A stretch of 64,000 nucleotides of DNA from VFMC01 sp040398525 (GTDB lineage: Bacteria; Actinomycetota; Acidimicrobiia; Acidimicrobiales; Ilumatobacteraceae), in the NCBI GenBank assembly GCA_040398525.1, contig JBBATY010000011.1, forward strand, positions 20,726-84,725. The letters run 5' to 3'. The notes beneath the pieces were generated by a model. The model worked only from the letters and a program-made list of their open reading frames with translations. It did not search any database and was not told the DNA's origin. A program made the position numbers and the translations under genes. This document shows positions 28,857 through 37,817 of the stretch, piece by piece. Numbering within the stretch: the stretch's first letter is position 1; every line of letters begins with the position of its first letter.

Positions 28857-30068
28857 ATGGGGGAACCGATCGATCTCGTCTCGCCGGAGGCCTTCCGCCA
28901 CGGCCACCCGTGGGCGCAGTACGCGTGGCTGCGCGCCAACGCACCCGTCTACCGCCACCCGCAGCCCGGCACCGACGGCTTCTGGGCGATCACCCGGTAC
29001 GACGATGTGCGCACGATCAGCCGCCAGCCGAAGCTGTTCAGCTCGGCGGCCAAGGGGCCGATGCTCGGCGAGCCGACACCCGAGGAGCTGGCCCCGAACC
29101 TGCAGATGATGCTGTTCATGGACCCGCCCCAGCACGACCGCTTCAAGCTGCTCGTGTCGCGCGGGTTCACCCCGAAGAACGCACAGCTGCTCGCCGACCG
29201 CATCGGCGAGCTGAGCCGCGAGATCGTCGACGACGTGATCGAGCGCGGCGAGTGCGATCTGGTGGCCGACGTGGCCGGCCGACTGCCGTCGGGGTTGATC
29301 GCCGAGCTGATGGGCATCCCCCGGGCCGACGGCGAGCGCCTCTACGAGCTCACCGAGATCATGCACACCACCGACGACGCCGTGCACTCACGCGACGAGC
29401 GGATGATGGCCGTGGTCGAGATGCTCACCTATGCCGCAGGTGTGGTCGAGGCCAAGCGCCGCAACCCCGGCGACGACATCGCCTCGGCGTTGGTGCAGGC
29501 CGAGATCGACGGCGACCGGCTCACCGACGGCGAGCTGCAGTTCTTCTTCCTGCTGCTCGTCAACGCCGGTGGCGACACGACGCGGAACCTGGTGGCTGCC
29601 GGGATGCAGCAGCTGTTCGACCATCCCGGTGAACGGGCACGGCTCGCGGCCGACCTCGACGGCCTGCTGCCCACCGCGGTGGAGGAGATGCTGCGCTACA
29701 CCAGCCCGGTCGCCAACTTCCAGCGCACGGTCATGGACGACACGGTGCTGGGCGGCCAGCAGTTGAGCGCCGGCGACCGGGTGGTGATGTTCTACGGCTC
29801 GGCCAACCGCGACGAGGACGTGTTCGCCGACGCCGATCGCTTCGACGTCGGCCGCTCACCCAACCCGCACGTCGCGTTCGGTGCCGGCGGCCCGCACCTG
29901 TGCCTCGGCATGCACGTGGCGCGCATCGAGATCGCAGCGATGTTCCGCGAGCTGCTCGCCCGCCTGCCCGACCTCGAACCGGCCGGCGAGCCCGAGCTGC
30001 TGGCGTCGAGCTTCATCGCCGGTGTGAAGTCGATGCCGGTGCGCTTCACACCGGCATCGCGCGCCTGA
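28857..30068 (+). CDS. Cytochrome P450
   Basis: A soluble 403-residue P450. The I-helix oxygen-activating motif is LLVNAGGDTTRN, the ExxR pair is in VEEMLRYTSP, and the haem loop is FGAGGPHLCLGMHVAR with the proximal cysteine at residue 349. The N-terminal FMDPPQHDRFKLLVSRGFTP is typical of the bacterial CYP class that hydroxylates steroids or other hydrophobic compounds. Redox partner genes are not adjacent. ATG at 28857 is preferred; GTG at 28851 lies two codons earlier. Confidence 0.95.
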   Translation: MGEPIDLVSPEAFRHGHPWAQYAWLRANAPVYRHPQPGTDGFWAITRYDDVRTISRQPKLFSSAAKGPMLGEPTPEELAPNLQMMLFMDPPQHDRFKLLVSRGFTPKNAQLLADRIGELSREIVDDVIERGECDLVADVAGRLPSGLIAELMGIPRADGERLYELTEIMHTTDDAVHSRDERMMAVVEMLTYAAGVVEAKRRNPGDDIASALVQAEIDGDRLTDGELQFFFLLLVNAGGDTTRNLVAAGMQQLFDHPGERARLAADLDGLLPTAVEEMLRYTSPVANFQRTVMDDTVLGGQQLSAGDRVVMFYGSANRDEDVFADADRFDVGRSPNPHVAFGAGGPHLCLGMHVARIEIAAMFRELLARLPDLEPAGEPELLASSFIAGVKSMPVRFTPASRA

Positions 30069-30085
30069 TCCCTCCGCGCCCGGCC

Positions 30086-30265
30086 TCAGCCGAGCTCGAC
30101 GATGGGCGCCTCGGGCGCGTGGTTCTTCACCGAGTTCACGCCGTTGATGCACTGGTCCTTGGTCTTGTAGCCCTCGCCGACGGCGATGATCTCGCCGTTG
30201 CTGGCCTTCAGCCGGAACCGGTACTCACCGGCCACGTCGACGTACACCTCGAATGTCCCTGCCAT
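30086..30265 (-). CDS. YegP-like DUF1508 protein, single repeat
   Basis: A 59-residue protein with the sequence features of the DUF1508/YegP repeat: FEVYVDVAGEYRFRLKA, then NGEIIAVGEGYKTKDQCIN and a final NSVKNHAPEAPI. E. coli YegP has two such repeats; this has one. The function is not known. It lies 60 bases after the MMPL exporter gene on the same strand and converges on the P450 gene. A GGGGG run before the ATG serves as a weak ribosome-binding site. Confidence 0.85.
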   Translation of the reverse strand: MAGTFEVYVDVAGEYRFRLKASNGEIIAVGEGYKTKDQCINGVNSVKNHAPEAPIVELG

Positions 30266-30285
30266 GACGACCCCCTGAGAACGTT

Positions 30286-30303
30286 GTCAAGAGATTACTT
30301 GAC
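30286..30303 (-). promoter_or_regulatory. Inverted repeat upstream of the YegP-like gene
   Basis: GTCAAG and CTTGAC flank 6 bases. On the minus strand the centre reads TAATCT, which could be a -10 box ~30 nt before the ATG, so this may be an operator or a small promoter-region dyad. It differs in spacing from the ROK operators. Confidence 0.3.
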
Positions 30304-30325
30304 GCCGTGAGAGGGCCGGATCACC

Positions 30326-32668
30326 TCAGCGGGATGAGAGCGACAGGTCGGTGTCGTCGTCGCGATCGAGGCCGATCAGGTCGTCGAGCGGGATCTGGTG
30401 CTCGGACGGCCCCTCCACGTTGAGCCGGGGCAGGAGGCGGTCGAGCCAGCCGGGCAGCCACCAGTTGCGGGCACCGAGCAACTCCATCGTCGCCGGCACG
30501 AGCAGCATGCGCACGAGCGTTGCATCGAGCAGCACCGCGACGGCCAGGCCGACACCGAACAGCTTGATCACCCGGTCGTCTTCGAGCAGGAAGGCGCCGA
30601 AGACGACGATCATGATCGCCGCTGCTGCGGTGATCACGCGCGCTGTGGCGGCCAGGCCGTCGGCCACCGAGTTCTTCGCGTCGCCCGTGCGGTCGAACTC
30701 CTCCTTCACCCGGGAGAGCAGGAAGACTTCGTAGTCCATCGACAGGCCGAACACGATGGCGAACATCATCATCGGCACGAACGGCTCGATCGGGGCCGGG
30801 GCGACGCCGAGCAGGCTGGTGCCCCACCCCCACTGGAACACGGCCACCACCACGCCGTAGGCGGCGGCGATCGACAGCACGTTCATGATCACGGCCTTCA
30901 GCGGCACCAGCAGTGAGCGGAAGACCATCATCAACAGCACGAACGACAGCAGCAGCACGACTGCGATGAACAGCACCAGCCGGGCCGACAGGTAGTTGGT
31001 GAAGTCGATCGAGGCCGCAGTGGCGCCGGTGACGAACACCTCGAGGCCGGTGCCGGCGATCGCCGCGGGGATCACCTGGTCGCGCAGTCGCTCGACGGTC
31101 TCGACCGTGGCCTCGTCCTGCGGGGCCGTGGTGGGGATGATCTGCAGCACCGCTGCCCGCGGAGCGAGGGGATCGTTGGGGAAGGCCTGCGGCGGGAACT
31201 GGACGCCCGGGTCGGCGCCGATCGCAGCCGCCAGCGCCGGCAGTGCTGCGGCGTCCTGGGCGCTGGTGAAGGTGACCGCAGCCACCAGCGGGCCGTTGAA
31301 CCCGGGCCCGAAGCCTTCGGCCAACAGGTCGTAGGCCTGCCGGGTGGTGGTGTCGGTGGGGTAGTTGCCCTCGTCGGAGAATCCCAGCCGCAGCGAGAGC
31401 ACGGGTGCGGCGAGCACGCCGAGGATCAGCGTGCCGATCAGCAGCATGCTCCATGGGCGGGCCTGCACGATGCGGCTCCAGCGGTAAGGCAGGGTCTCGC
31501 GCATCGGCTTGGGGGTGCGCTTGGGGAGCTCGCGCCGCAGCGGGGCCACCGCGAAGCCGGCGATGAGCGTGACGATGGCGAGCGGCACGCCGACGAGCAG
31601 GGCGCTGATGCCGAGGCCGGCACCGAACAGGGCCAGTGCCAGGAAGCCGGCGGCGATGATGCCGCGCCAGCGGGTGATCTCGACACGCGGACCGGCGAAG
31701 CCGAGCAGCGCCGGCAACAGCGTGACCGAGGCCAGCATGGTGACGGCCACGGTGGTGGCCGCGCCGATGCCCATGCCCGAGACGAACTCGAGGCCGATCA
31801 GCAGCATGCCGAGCAGCGACACGACGACGGTGAGCCCGGCGAAGACGACGGCGCGACCGGCCGTGTCCATCGCTGCGACGGCGGACTCCTCGTACGACAG
31901 GCCGCGGTGCAGGTTCTCGCGATAGCGGGTGACGATGAACAGCGCGTAGTCGATGCCCACCGCAAGGCCGATCATCGCCCCGAGGCTGGTGGCGAAGTCG
32001 GGGATGGTGACGACATGGCTGACCAGCGCAACGACACTCGCGCCGAGGCCGACGCCGAACAGGGCCACGCCGATGGGCAGGCCCATCGCCAGCACCGATC
32101 CGAACGACAGGATCAACACGATGATGGCGAAGCCGAGGCCGAGCAGTTCGGACTCCGGTGGGTGGAACTCCGACAGCGCCTGGCCGCCGACCTCGACGGT
32201 GAGCCCGTCGATCTGGGGGGCGAGGGCTTCGATGTCGCGCCCGATCGCGGACATCTCCATCTGGTCGAGCGACGGGTCGAGGTTGACGGTGGCGAAGGCG
32301 ATCGTGCCGTCGGGGTTGATCTGCCCCATGCCGCGTGGGCCGTAGGGGTCGATGACGGTGACGCCGTCGATCTCGCCGGCCTGCGTGAACATCTGGCCCA
32401 TCGCAGCCGCGACCTCGGGGTCGGACACACCTTGATCCGCGCGGAACACGATCGTGCCTCCGAGGCGGCCCGCGCCTTGGTCGGCGAAGTACTCCGACAG
32501 CACATCGAAGCCGTCGGCGCTCTCGGAGGCGGGGATCGAGAACTGCGTGGAGAAGTTGGGGCCGACGATGACGTTGGCGAGCACGCCGACGCCGAACAGG
32601 GCGATGAGCCAGGCAGCCAGTGTGGAGCGCCGGTTGCGGAAGCACCAGCGGCCGATGCGGGCGATCAT
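30326..32668 (-). CDS. MMPL family RND transporter
   Basis: 780 residues with the layout of actinobacterial MMPL exporters: one N-terminal helix (STLAAWLIALFGVGVLANVI), a large extracytoplasmic domain, a five-helix bundle from LGLGFAIIVLILSFGSVLA, a second extracytoplasmic domain and a second helix bundle. FGLSMDYEVFLLSRVKEEFD is the conserved proton-relay region; the matching AVGIDYALFIVTRYREN occurs in the first bundle. MMPL proteins move lipids or hydrophobic compounds out of the cell using proton motive force. A TetR-like operator lies 66-85 bases upstream, which is the usual form of control for exporters. Confidence 0.93.
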   Translation of the reverse strand: MIARIGRWCFRNRRSTLAAWLIALFGVGVLANVIVGPNFSTQFSIPASESADGFDVLSEYFADQGAGRLGGTIVFRADQGVSDPEVAAAMGQMFTQAGEIDGVTVIDPYGPRGMGQINPDGTIAFATVNLDPSLDQMEMSAIGRDIEALAPQIDGLTVEVGGQALSEFHPPESELLGLGFAIIVLILSFGSVLAMGLPIGVALFGVGLGASVVALVSHVVTIPDFATSLGAMIGLAVGIDYALFIVTRYRENLHRGLSYEESAVAAMDTAGRAVVFAGLTVVVSLLGMLLIGLEFVSGMGIGAATTVAVTMLASVTLLPALLGFAGPRVEITRWRGIIAAGFLALALFGAGLGISALLVGVPLAIVTLIAGFAVAPLRRELPKRTPKPMRETLPYRWSRIVQARPWSMLLIGTLILGVLAAPVLSLRLGFSDEGNYPTDTTTRQAYDLLAEGFGPGFNGPLVAAVTFTSAQDAAALPALAAAIGADPGVQFPPQAFPNDPLAPRAAVLQIIPTTAPQDEATVETVERLRDQVIPAAIAGTGLEVFVTGATAASIDFTNYLSARLVLFIAVVLLLSFVLLMMVFRSLLVPLKAVIMNVLSIAAAYGVVVAVFQWGWGTSLLGVAPAPIEPFVPMMMFAIVFGLSMDYEVFLLSRVKEEFDRTGDAKNSVADGLAATARVITAAAAIMIVVFGAFLLEDDRVIKLFGVGLAVAVLLDATLVRMLLVPATMELLGARNWWLPGWLDRLLPRLNVEGPSEHQIPLDDLIGLDRDDDTDLSLSSR

Positions 32669-32733
32669 GGGCGCCTTCCGATCAGGGTCGATGGGGGGAG
32701 CACGTGGGGGGACACGCCCCGGAACGCTAGGGC

Positions 32734-32753
32734 CATGTGAAGGCGTTCACATG
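32734..32753 (-). promoter_or_regulatory. Perfect 8-bp inverted repeat, probable TetR-type operator of the MMPL gene
   Basis: CATGTGAA and TTCACATG are exact reverse complements with a 4-base centre (GGCG). TGTGAAN4TTCACA is the shape of many TetR-family sites. It lies upstream of the MMPL exporter. No TetR gene is adjacent; the nearest is at 38774-39427, so the reader is unidentified. Confidence 0.5.
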
Positions 32754-32786
32754 ATCCGCTGGGCGGTCGATCGTGTGACCGACGAC

Positions 32787-33749
32787 TCACGCACCGTGGT
32801 GGGCAGCCGGCACGGTGCCCATCCGCCCGCTGCGGAAATCGTCGAGCGCCTCGATGATCTGTTCGCGGGTGTTCATGAGGAACGGCCCGTAGTGGGCGAT
32901 CGGTTCGCGCAGCGGCAGCCCCCCGAGCAGCAGCACCTCGAGCTCGGGTGAGTCCTCCGGCTGGGTGTCGCCGGCCCTCAGCTCGAGCGTGTCGCCGGGG
33001 CCGAACAGCACCAGTTGGTGCGCATCGATCGGCCGCCCCTCGGCGCCCACGCTTCCCCGGCCGCCCAGCACGTACACCATCGCGCTGAACGAATGGTCCC
33101 ACGGCACCTCGAGCCGCGCTCCCGGGCGCAGGCTGGCATGGGCATAGGTGATCGGGGTGTAGGTCGAGCCCGGGCCCGAGTGACCGCCCAGGTCGCCGGC
33201 GATCAACCGCACGAGGGCGCCGCCGTCGGGTGAGCTGAGCAGCGTCAGCCGGTCGCGGGTGATGGCCTGGTAGCGCGGTGGCGTGAACTTCAGGGCGGCA
33301 GGAAGGTTGACCCACAGCTGGATACCGTGCGTCCTGCCGCCGCTGCGCACGAAGGCCTCGGTGGGCACCTCATCGTGGAGGATGCCCGAGCCGGCGGTCA
33401 TCCACTGGGTGTCGCCCTCGCCGATCACGCCGCCACCGCCGTGCGAGTCGTGGTGGGCCACCACCCCGTCGATGATGTAGGTGACCGTCTCGAAGCCGCG
33501 GTGGGGGTGCCACGGCGCTCCGACTGCTTCGTTCGGGCCGTACTCGATCGGACCGAGCTGGTCGAGCAGGAAGAACGGGTCGGCGAGGTGGGCGTCGATG
33601 TGCCCGGGGAACGGCCGCCACACCACGAACCCGGCACCTTCGACCATGCGTCGCGCCTGGACCACCCGCTCGACGAGCCGCGGCCGCGAGCCAGGTATGA
33701 CCTCGAGGCGGGGCAGCTGCAGCGGGTTGGCGACGGTGATGGCGGGCAT
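32787..33749 (-). CDS. Pirin family protein
   Basis: 320 residues of two cupin domains. The N-terminal metal site is in APWHPHRGFETVTYIIDG (two His) and HHDSHGGGGVIGEGDTQWMTAGSGILHDE (further His and Glu), the pirin signature. The C-terminal cupin is SFSAMVYVLGGRGSVG. Bacterial pirins include quercetin dioxygenases and regulators of metabolic enzymes; the role here is not known. ATG at 33749 is chosen because TATGCT lies 6 nt before it. Confidence 0.92.
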   Translation of the reverse strand: MPAITVANPLQLPRLEVIPGSRPRLVERVVQARRMVEGAGFVVWRPFPGHIDAHLADPFFLLDQLGPIEYGPNEAVGAPWHPHRGFETVTYIIDGVVAHHDSHGGGGVIGEGDTQWMTAGSGILHDEVPTEAFVRSGGRTHGIQLWVNLPAALKFTPPRYQAITRDRLTLLSSPDGGALVRLIAGDLGGHSGPGSTYTPITYAHASLRPGARLEVPWDHSFSAMVYVLGGRGSVGAEGRPIDAHQLVLFGPGDTLELRAGDTQPEDSPELEVLLLGGLPLREPIAHYGPFLMNTREQIIEALDDFRSGRMGTVPAAHHGA

Positions 33750-33755
33750 GCGGTC

Positions 33756-33761
33756 AGCATA
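33756..33761 (-). promoter_or_regulatory. -10 box, leaderless start of the pirin gene
   Basis: TATGCT on the minus strand ends 6 nt before the ATG at 33749. Confidence 0.4.
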
Positions 33762-33794
33762 TCGTTGCGGGCGCAAGTAAAATGCTCGCAGGTG

Positions 33795-34004
33795 TCGACG
33801 TCACAGCAAAGACAGGCCGTTGGTCCCTGGTGGTTGCCCGTCGTTCCGGNNNNNNNNNNNNNNNNNNNNNNNNNNNNNNNNNNNNNNNNNNNNNNNNNNN
33901 NNNNNNNNNNNNNNNNNNNNNNNNNNNNNNNNNNNNNNNNNNNNNNNNNTCGACGTCACAGCAAAGACAGGCCGTTGGTCCCTGGTGGTTGCCCGTCGTT
34001 CCGG
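33795..34004. other. Scaffold gap with duplicated 55-bp flanks
   Basis: N from 33850 to 33949. Bases 33795-33849 equal 33950-34004. The gap lies in the upstream region of the lipoprotein gene at 34018 and breaks no gene. With the duplication removed the pirin and lipoprotein start codons are ~113 bases apart. Confidence 0.95.
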
Positions 34005-34017
34005 GCTGACTGGAGCC

Positions 34018-34821
34018 ATGCGTGCTCGATCCCACCGTGCCCCTGCCATCGCCGTGATGCTGACCCTGGTCGCCCTGGCCTCGTGCGGCGACGACGATTC
34101 CGCCGACACCACCACCACGTCGGCCGCCGCCACCACGGTGGCGCCCACGACGGAGGCGCCCACCACGAGTGCGGCGAGCACCTCGACGGAGGCGCCCACC
34201 ACCCTGGCGCCCACGACGACCCCGACCACCCAGCCGACCACCACGCTGCCGAGCGGGCTCGAGCAACCCGCCATCTGGCCGGCTGCCGATGTCGTGTTCA
34301 CCACCCCGGAGGAGGCAGCCGCCGACTTCGTGAGCAAGGTGCTGCAGGTGCCCGTGGTGCTCAGCGAGTTCGCCGGCGGCGACTCGCGCAGCGGCGAGTT
34401 CGAGCTGTGGTTCGAAGAGAACGGCAACCCGATCGAGTCGAGCAGAGGCGTGCTGCTGATGCGCAAGCTCGGCCCCGCGAGCGGGTGGTTCGTCCTGGGC
34501 GTGGCCAACGACGTCGCCACGATCTCGGTGCCCGAGTTCGGCGCCACGGTGCCCGCCGGCGAGATCACCGTCGAGGGCATGTTCCGCGGCTTCGAGGCCA
34601 GCGGCACGATCTACGCCTATGTGGCCGGTGATGCCGGCACGTTGCTCGACTCGCAGCAGACGATGGCCGGCTCGATGGAGGAGCCGGGGCCCTACTCGGT
34701 GACCCTCGACCTCTCCGGCGCAGCACCCGGCTCGACCGTGATGCTCGTCGTGCGTGGCGGAGTGGGCCTCGAGACCGACCCCGGCGACACCGGTGCGATC
34801 CCGGTGCTCATCGCCGGGTGA
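34018..34821 (+). CDS. Lipoprotein with threonine-rich linker and Gmad2-like domain
   Basis: 267 residues. The signal peptide ends in VALASCGDDD with the lipidated cysteine at residue 23. A ~55-residue linker rich in T, P and A (TTVAPTTEAPTTSAAST) leads to an alpha/beta segment. The C-terminal domain GEITVEGMFRGFEASGTIYA to VMLVVRGGVG resembles the Gmad2 immunoglobulin-like domain found in spore-germination and cell-envelope lipoproteins. An in-frame upstream ATG exists at 33782 once the gap is collapsed, but would bury the signal peptide. Its end overlaps the convergent reductase gene by 14 bases. Confidence 0.8.
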   Translation: MRARSHRAPAIAVMLTLVALASCGDDDSADTTTTSAAATTVAPTTEAPTTSAASTSTEAPTTLAPTTTPTTQPTTTLPSGLEQPAIWPAADVVFTTPEEAAADFVSKVLQVPVVLSEFAGGDSRSGEFELWFEENGNPIESSRGVLLMRKLGPASGWFVLGVANDVATISVPEFGATVPAGEITVEGMFRGFEASGTIYAYVAGDAGTLLDSQQTMAGSMEEPGPYSVTLDLSGAAPGSTVMLVVRGGVGLETDPGDTGAIPVLIAG

Positions 34822-36214
34822 GCTCGGCCACGACCTGATCGAGCTCGCGCGACAGGTCGGGGCCCACACCGGAGCGGATGTCGAAGTCCTCGTGCTCGAC
34901 ATGTGCGCCCGTGTCGTGGGCGGCAGCGCTCATCGTGCGCACCAGCCCGGCTGGACCGCACACCGCCACGTGGGCGCCGCGCAGCCCCTCTGCACCGAAC
35001 AGCTCGCGCAGTGTGTCGGGCCCGATGCGGTCGCCCTCGGACGACACGTGCAGGTGCAGCTCGACGCGGCCGGCACGGTGGGCCTGCTCGAGCTCGGCGA
35101 GCGCCGGCGCATCGTCGCGGGAGCGGACCTGGTAGACGAGGTGCGGCACCGGGTGGCCGCTCGGCCGCGGGCCGCGCAGCGCCCCGAGGAACGGGGTGAT
35201 CCCCACCCCGCCGGCGATCCACACCGTGGTGGTCGGTGTGCGCGGCGCCGGCCGGAAACGACCGTAGGGCCCCTCCACCACCACCTCGGCGCCCTGTAGT
35301 TCGAGCGTCGGCAGCCGGTCGCTCCAGTCGCCGAGGGCGCGCACCACGAAGCGCAGCTGTGGCTCGTCCGGATGCGACGCGATCGTGAACGGGTGCGGCT
35401 CGGACATGCCCGCCACCTGCAGCTTGACGAAGGCGAACTGCCCGACGCGGTGGCGCAACCGGCGCGACCCGGAGGGCTCGAGCATCAGCTCGACGGTCGA
35501 ACCCTGCTGCGAGGTGCTCACGATCCGGTAGGCGGTGCCGCGGCGCACCATGTCGCGCCACACCACCCGCGCGAACCAGGCCGCCAGGCCGGCCACCATC
35601 ACCACGGCGAACCACCAGCCCCATGCCGAACCGTTGGCGTACGGCTTCTCGGCCGTGAAGAAGTGGAAGCAGGCGAATGCATAGGGCACCACGAGCAGCT
35701 TGTGCGTCCAGCGCCACCATCGCGTGGGCACCAGCCGCACGACGCTGATCGCCACCAGCACGTAGAGCATCGTCTCGCCGAGGCCCGCCAGGTCCTCGGC
35801 GGTCTCGGCGAGGTTGCGGCTGGCGCCGGGGATGCCGCGTTCGAGCTCGTCGACGGTCTGCACGTGCAGGAACATCGCCCCGACCGAGGCCGCGCCGAGC
35901 CAGCGGTGCACCCGGTACATGCGGTCGAGTCCACCGAACCACGGCTCGAGCCAGCGGGTGCGCACGGCGAGCACGAACGACCAGGCCATCGCCCCGATCG
36001 AGATCGAGCCGATGTACAGCGCGAACGAGACGTCGCCGTCCTCGCCCGCGGTGCCGGCGAACGCAGGCCAGGTGGCGACGAGGGTGGCGACCACGACGAT
36101 CGGCCCGACCCAGCGCGCACCCGGGGTGAACGGCCCGGGTCGTGGGGGTCGCACGAGACGCCAGTCGGCGCGGGTGCCGACCATGCGGCGCAAGGGCAGG
36201 CTCGGCACCTTCAC
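34808..36214 (-). CDS. Ferric-reductase-like flavohaem membrane oxidoreductase
   Basis: 468 residues. The N-terminal half has six predicted helices with histidines placed for two haems (RVHRWLGAAS, FLHVQTVDE, WTHKLLVVPYAFACFHFF). The C-terminal half is a ferredoxin-reductase module with an FAD motif EPHPFTIASHPDE, the NAD(P) loop WIAGGVGITPFLGAL and VAVCGPAGLVRTM. The layout matches FRE/NOX-type reductases, which pass electrons from NAD(P)H across the membrane. GTG at 36214 is the likely start. Substrate, such as ferric iron or oxygen, cannot be told. Confidence 0.88.
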   Translation of the reverse strand: MKVPSLPLRRMVGTRADWRLVRPPRPGPFTPGARWVGPIVVVATLVATWPAFAGTAGEDGDVSFALYIGSISIGAMAWSFVLAVRTRWLEPWFGGLDRMYRVHRWLGAASVGAMFLHVQTVDELERGIPGASRNLAETAEDLAGLGETMLYVLVAISVVRLVPTRWWRWTHKLLVVPYAFACFHFFTAEKPYANGSAWGWWFAVVMVAGLAAWFARVVWRDMVRRGTAYRIVSTSQQGSTVELMLEPSGSRRLRHRVGQFAFVKLQVAGMSEPHPFTIASHPDEPQLRFVVRALGDWSDRLPTLELQGAEVVVEGPYGRFRPAPRTPTTTVWIAGGVGITPFLGALRGPRPSGHPVPHLVYQVRSRDDAPALAELEQAHRAGRVELHLHVSSEGDRIGPDTLRELFGAEGLRGAHVAVCGPAGLVRTMSAAAHDTGAHVEHEDFDIRSGVGPDLSRELDQVVAELTRR

Positions 36215-36221
36215 AGGCCGG

Positions 36222-37817
36222 TCACGTTACCGACAGGTCGCGGCGGCGGATCGCCACCATCGACATGCCGGTGAGTGCTGCTGCCACCCCGGCCACTGCC
36301 GCCAGCCGCCACCACGACAACTGCTCGGCAGGGGTCTCCGTCAGGTGGTGGAACGGCGAGACGCCTCGGGCCCAGCCCGGGAGGTCGAGTGTGTCGGCGA
36401 GGAACGCCACGACGGCCACCACGGCGAACAACGCCCACGCCAGCAGTGCCCGACGCGGCGCCACGGCGACGAGCAAGGTCGTCGCCCCGGTGAGCACCAG
36501 CACTGCCGGCAGCCGGGCCAGTGCGGCTGCGGCTCCGTCGACGACCAGCATGCCGTCGCCGACGACGACGGCTGCGCCGATCCCGAGACCCAGGCCGCCG
36601 GCGACGAGCACGACGACCGACCCGATGGCCGATACGGCGGCGTGGGCGCCGAGCCAGCGACGACGCGGCAACGGAGTGCTGAGCACCAGGTCGGCGCGTC
36701 CGGCAGCTTCCTCGCCGTGGGCGGCGAGCGCCGACGACACCGCCCACCCGCACGATGCAACAGCCAGCATCGTGGCCGCCGCGGCGAGGTAGGCCTCGGT
36801 GATGGTCGCCCCGGTCAGGCGGGCCAGGTAGTCGGCGAGCTGCGGGTTGTCGAGCAGCATCTGCTCGACGTCGTCGGCGATCGAGCCGTACACGGCTCCG
36901 GCGAGCAGCAGGCCGACGACCCAGCCGAGCAGGGCCGCGCGCTCGAGCCGAACTGCGAGGCCGAGCGGAGTGCGCATCGACCGGCTCGCCGACTTCTTGC
37001 CCGGTCGGGTGGCGAACAGCCCGGACCCGAGGTCGCGCCGTGCCGCCACCCCGAACGCGGCGAGCACCAGCCCGATGCTCAGTGCTGCGCAGGCGACGAG
37101 CGTCCACCACCGCTCCCCGGCGAACGCGCGCACACCCTGTGCCCAGCCGATCGGCGAGCACCAGGTGAGCATGTTGTGGCCGATGTCGCCCACGGCGCGC
37201 ACCACGAACGCCACCGCCAACACGAGGGCTGCGAGGCCGAGCGTGCCCCGGCTCGAGCTGGCCAGCTGGGCGCTCAACGACGTGACGCCGATGAACACCA
37301 GCCCGACGGCCACCATCGACGCCGCCAGGGCGACCGACCCGACGACCGGGTACCCGAGGACCACGAAGCCACCGGCGATCAGGCCGCCGACCACGAGCTC
37401 GGCGACGGCGATCACCAGCGTGGCAGCTGCCGTCGGGGCATGCCTGCCGACCACGGTGGAGCGGACCAGCTCGATGCGCTCGTGGTCTTCCTCGGCCCGG
37501 GTGTTGCGGGCCACCAGGAACATGCTCATCAACGCGATGGCGACGGCGCCCCACAGCTGCGCCTCGTTGACGAGCACCACACCGAGGCTCGGGTCGCCGA
37601 AGCCGTAGCCCGGCCCGGCGAAGGCGACGAGGGCCGGGTTGTCGCCGAACAGGCGGACGTAGCTCGCCACCTTCGCCGGGGTGTCGTAGACGCTGCGCAG
37701 GCTGGCGGCCGACGCCAGGGCGACCACGGTGAGGCCGACCATCCACAGCACGAGCCGCAGCCGGTCGCGCCGCACCACGAAGCGAGTGAGCCGGGCCGTT
37801 CCGACGAGGGTGCTCAC
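36222..37817 (-). CDS. ABC exporter permease
   Basis: 531 residues with about twelve predicted membrane helices in two bundles, each introduced by a long hydrophobic helix (VLWMVGLTVVALASAAS; LLGWVVGLLLAGAVYGS). This is the layout of single-chain permeases in actinobacterial drug or polyketide exporters. The GTG at 37817 overlaps the ATPase stop by 4 bases, so it is the partner of that ATPase. No substrate clue. Confidence 0.9.
   Translation of the reverse strand: MSTLVGTARLTRFVVRRDRLRLVLWMVGLTVVALASAASLRSVYDTPAKVASYVRLFGDNPALVAFAGPGYGFGDPSLGVVLVNEAQLWGAVAIALMSMFLVARNTRAEEDHERIELVRSTVVGRHAPTAAATLVIAVAELVVGGLIAGGFVVLGYPVVGSVALAASMVAVGLVFIGVTSLSAQLASSSRGTLGLAALVLAVAFVVRAVGDIGHNMLTWCSPIGWAQGVRAFAGERWWTLVACAALSIGLVLAAFGVAARRDLGSGLFATRPGKKSASRSMRTPLGLAVRLERAALLGWVVGLLLAGAVYGSIADDVEQMLLDNPQLADYLARLTGATITEAYLAAAATMLAVASCGWAVSSALAAHGEEAAGRADLVLSTPLPRRRWLGAHAAVSAIGSVVVLVAGGLGLGIGAAVVVGDGMLVVDGAAAALARLPAVLVLTGATTLLVAVAPRRALLAWALFAVVAVVAFLADTLDLPGWARGVSPFHHLTETPAEQLSWWRLAAVAGVAAALTGMSMVAIRRRDLSVT

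Noticed and set aside
33782..34017. Upstream in-frame ATG for the lipoprotein at 34018
   Set aside because: It would place the signal peptide 30 residues inside the protein; the lipobox then could not work.
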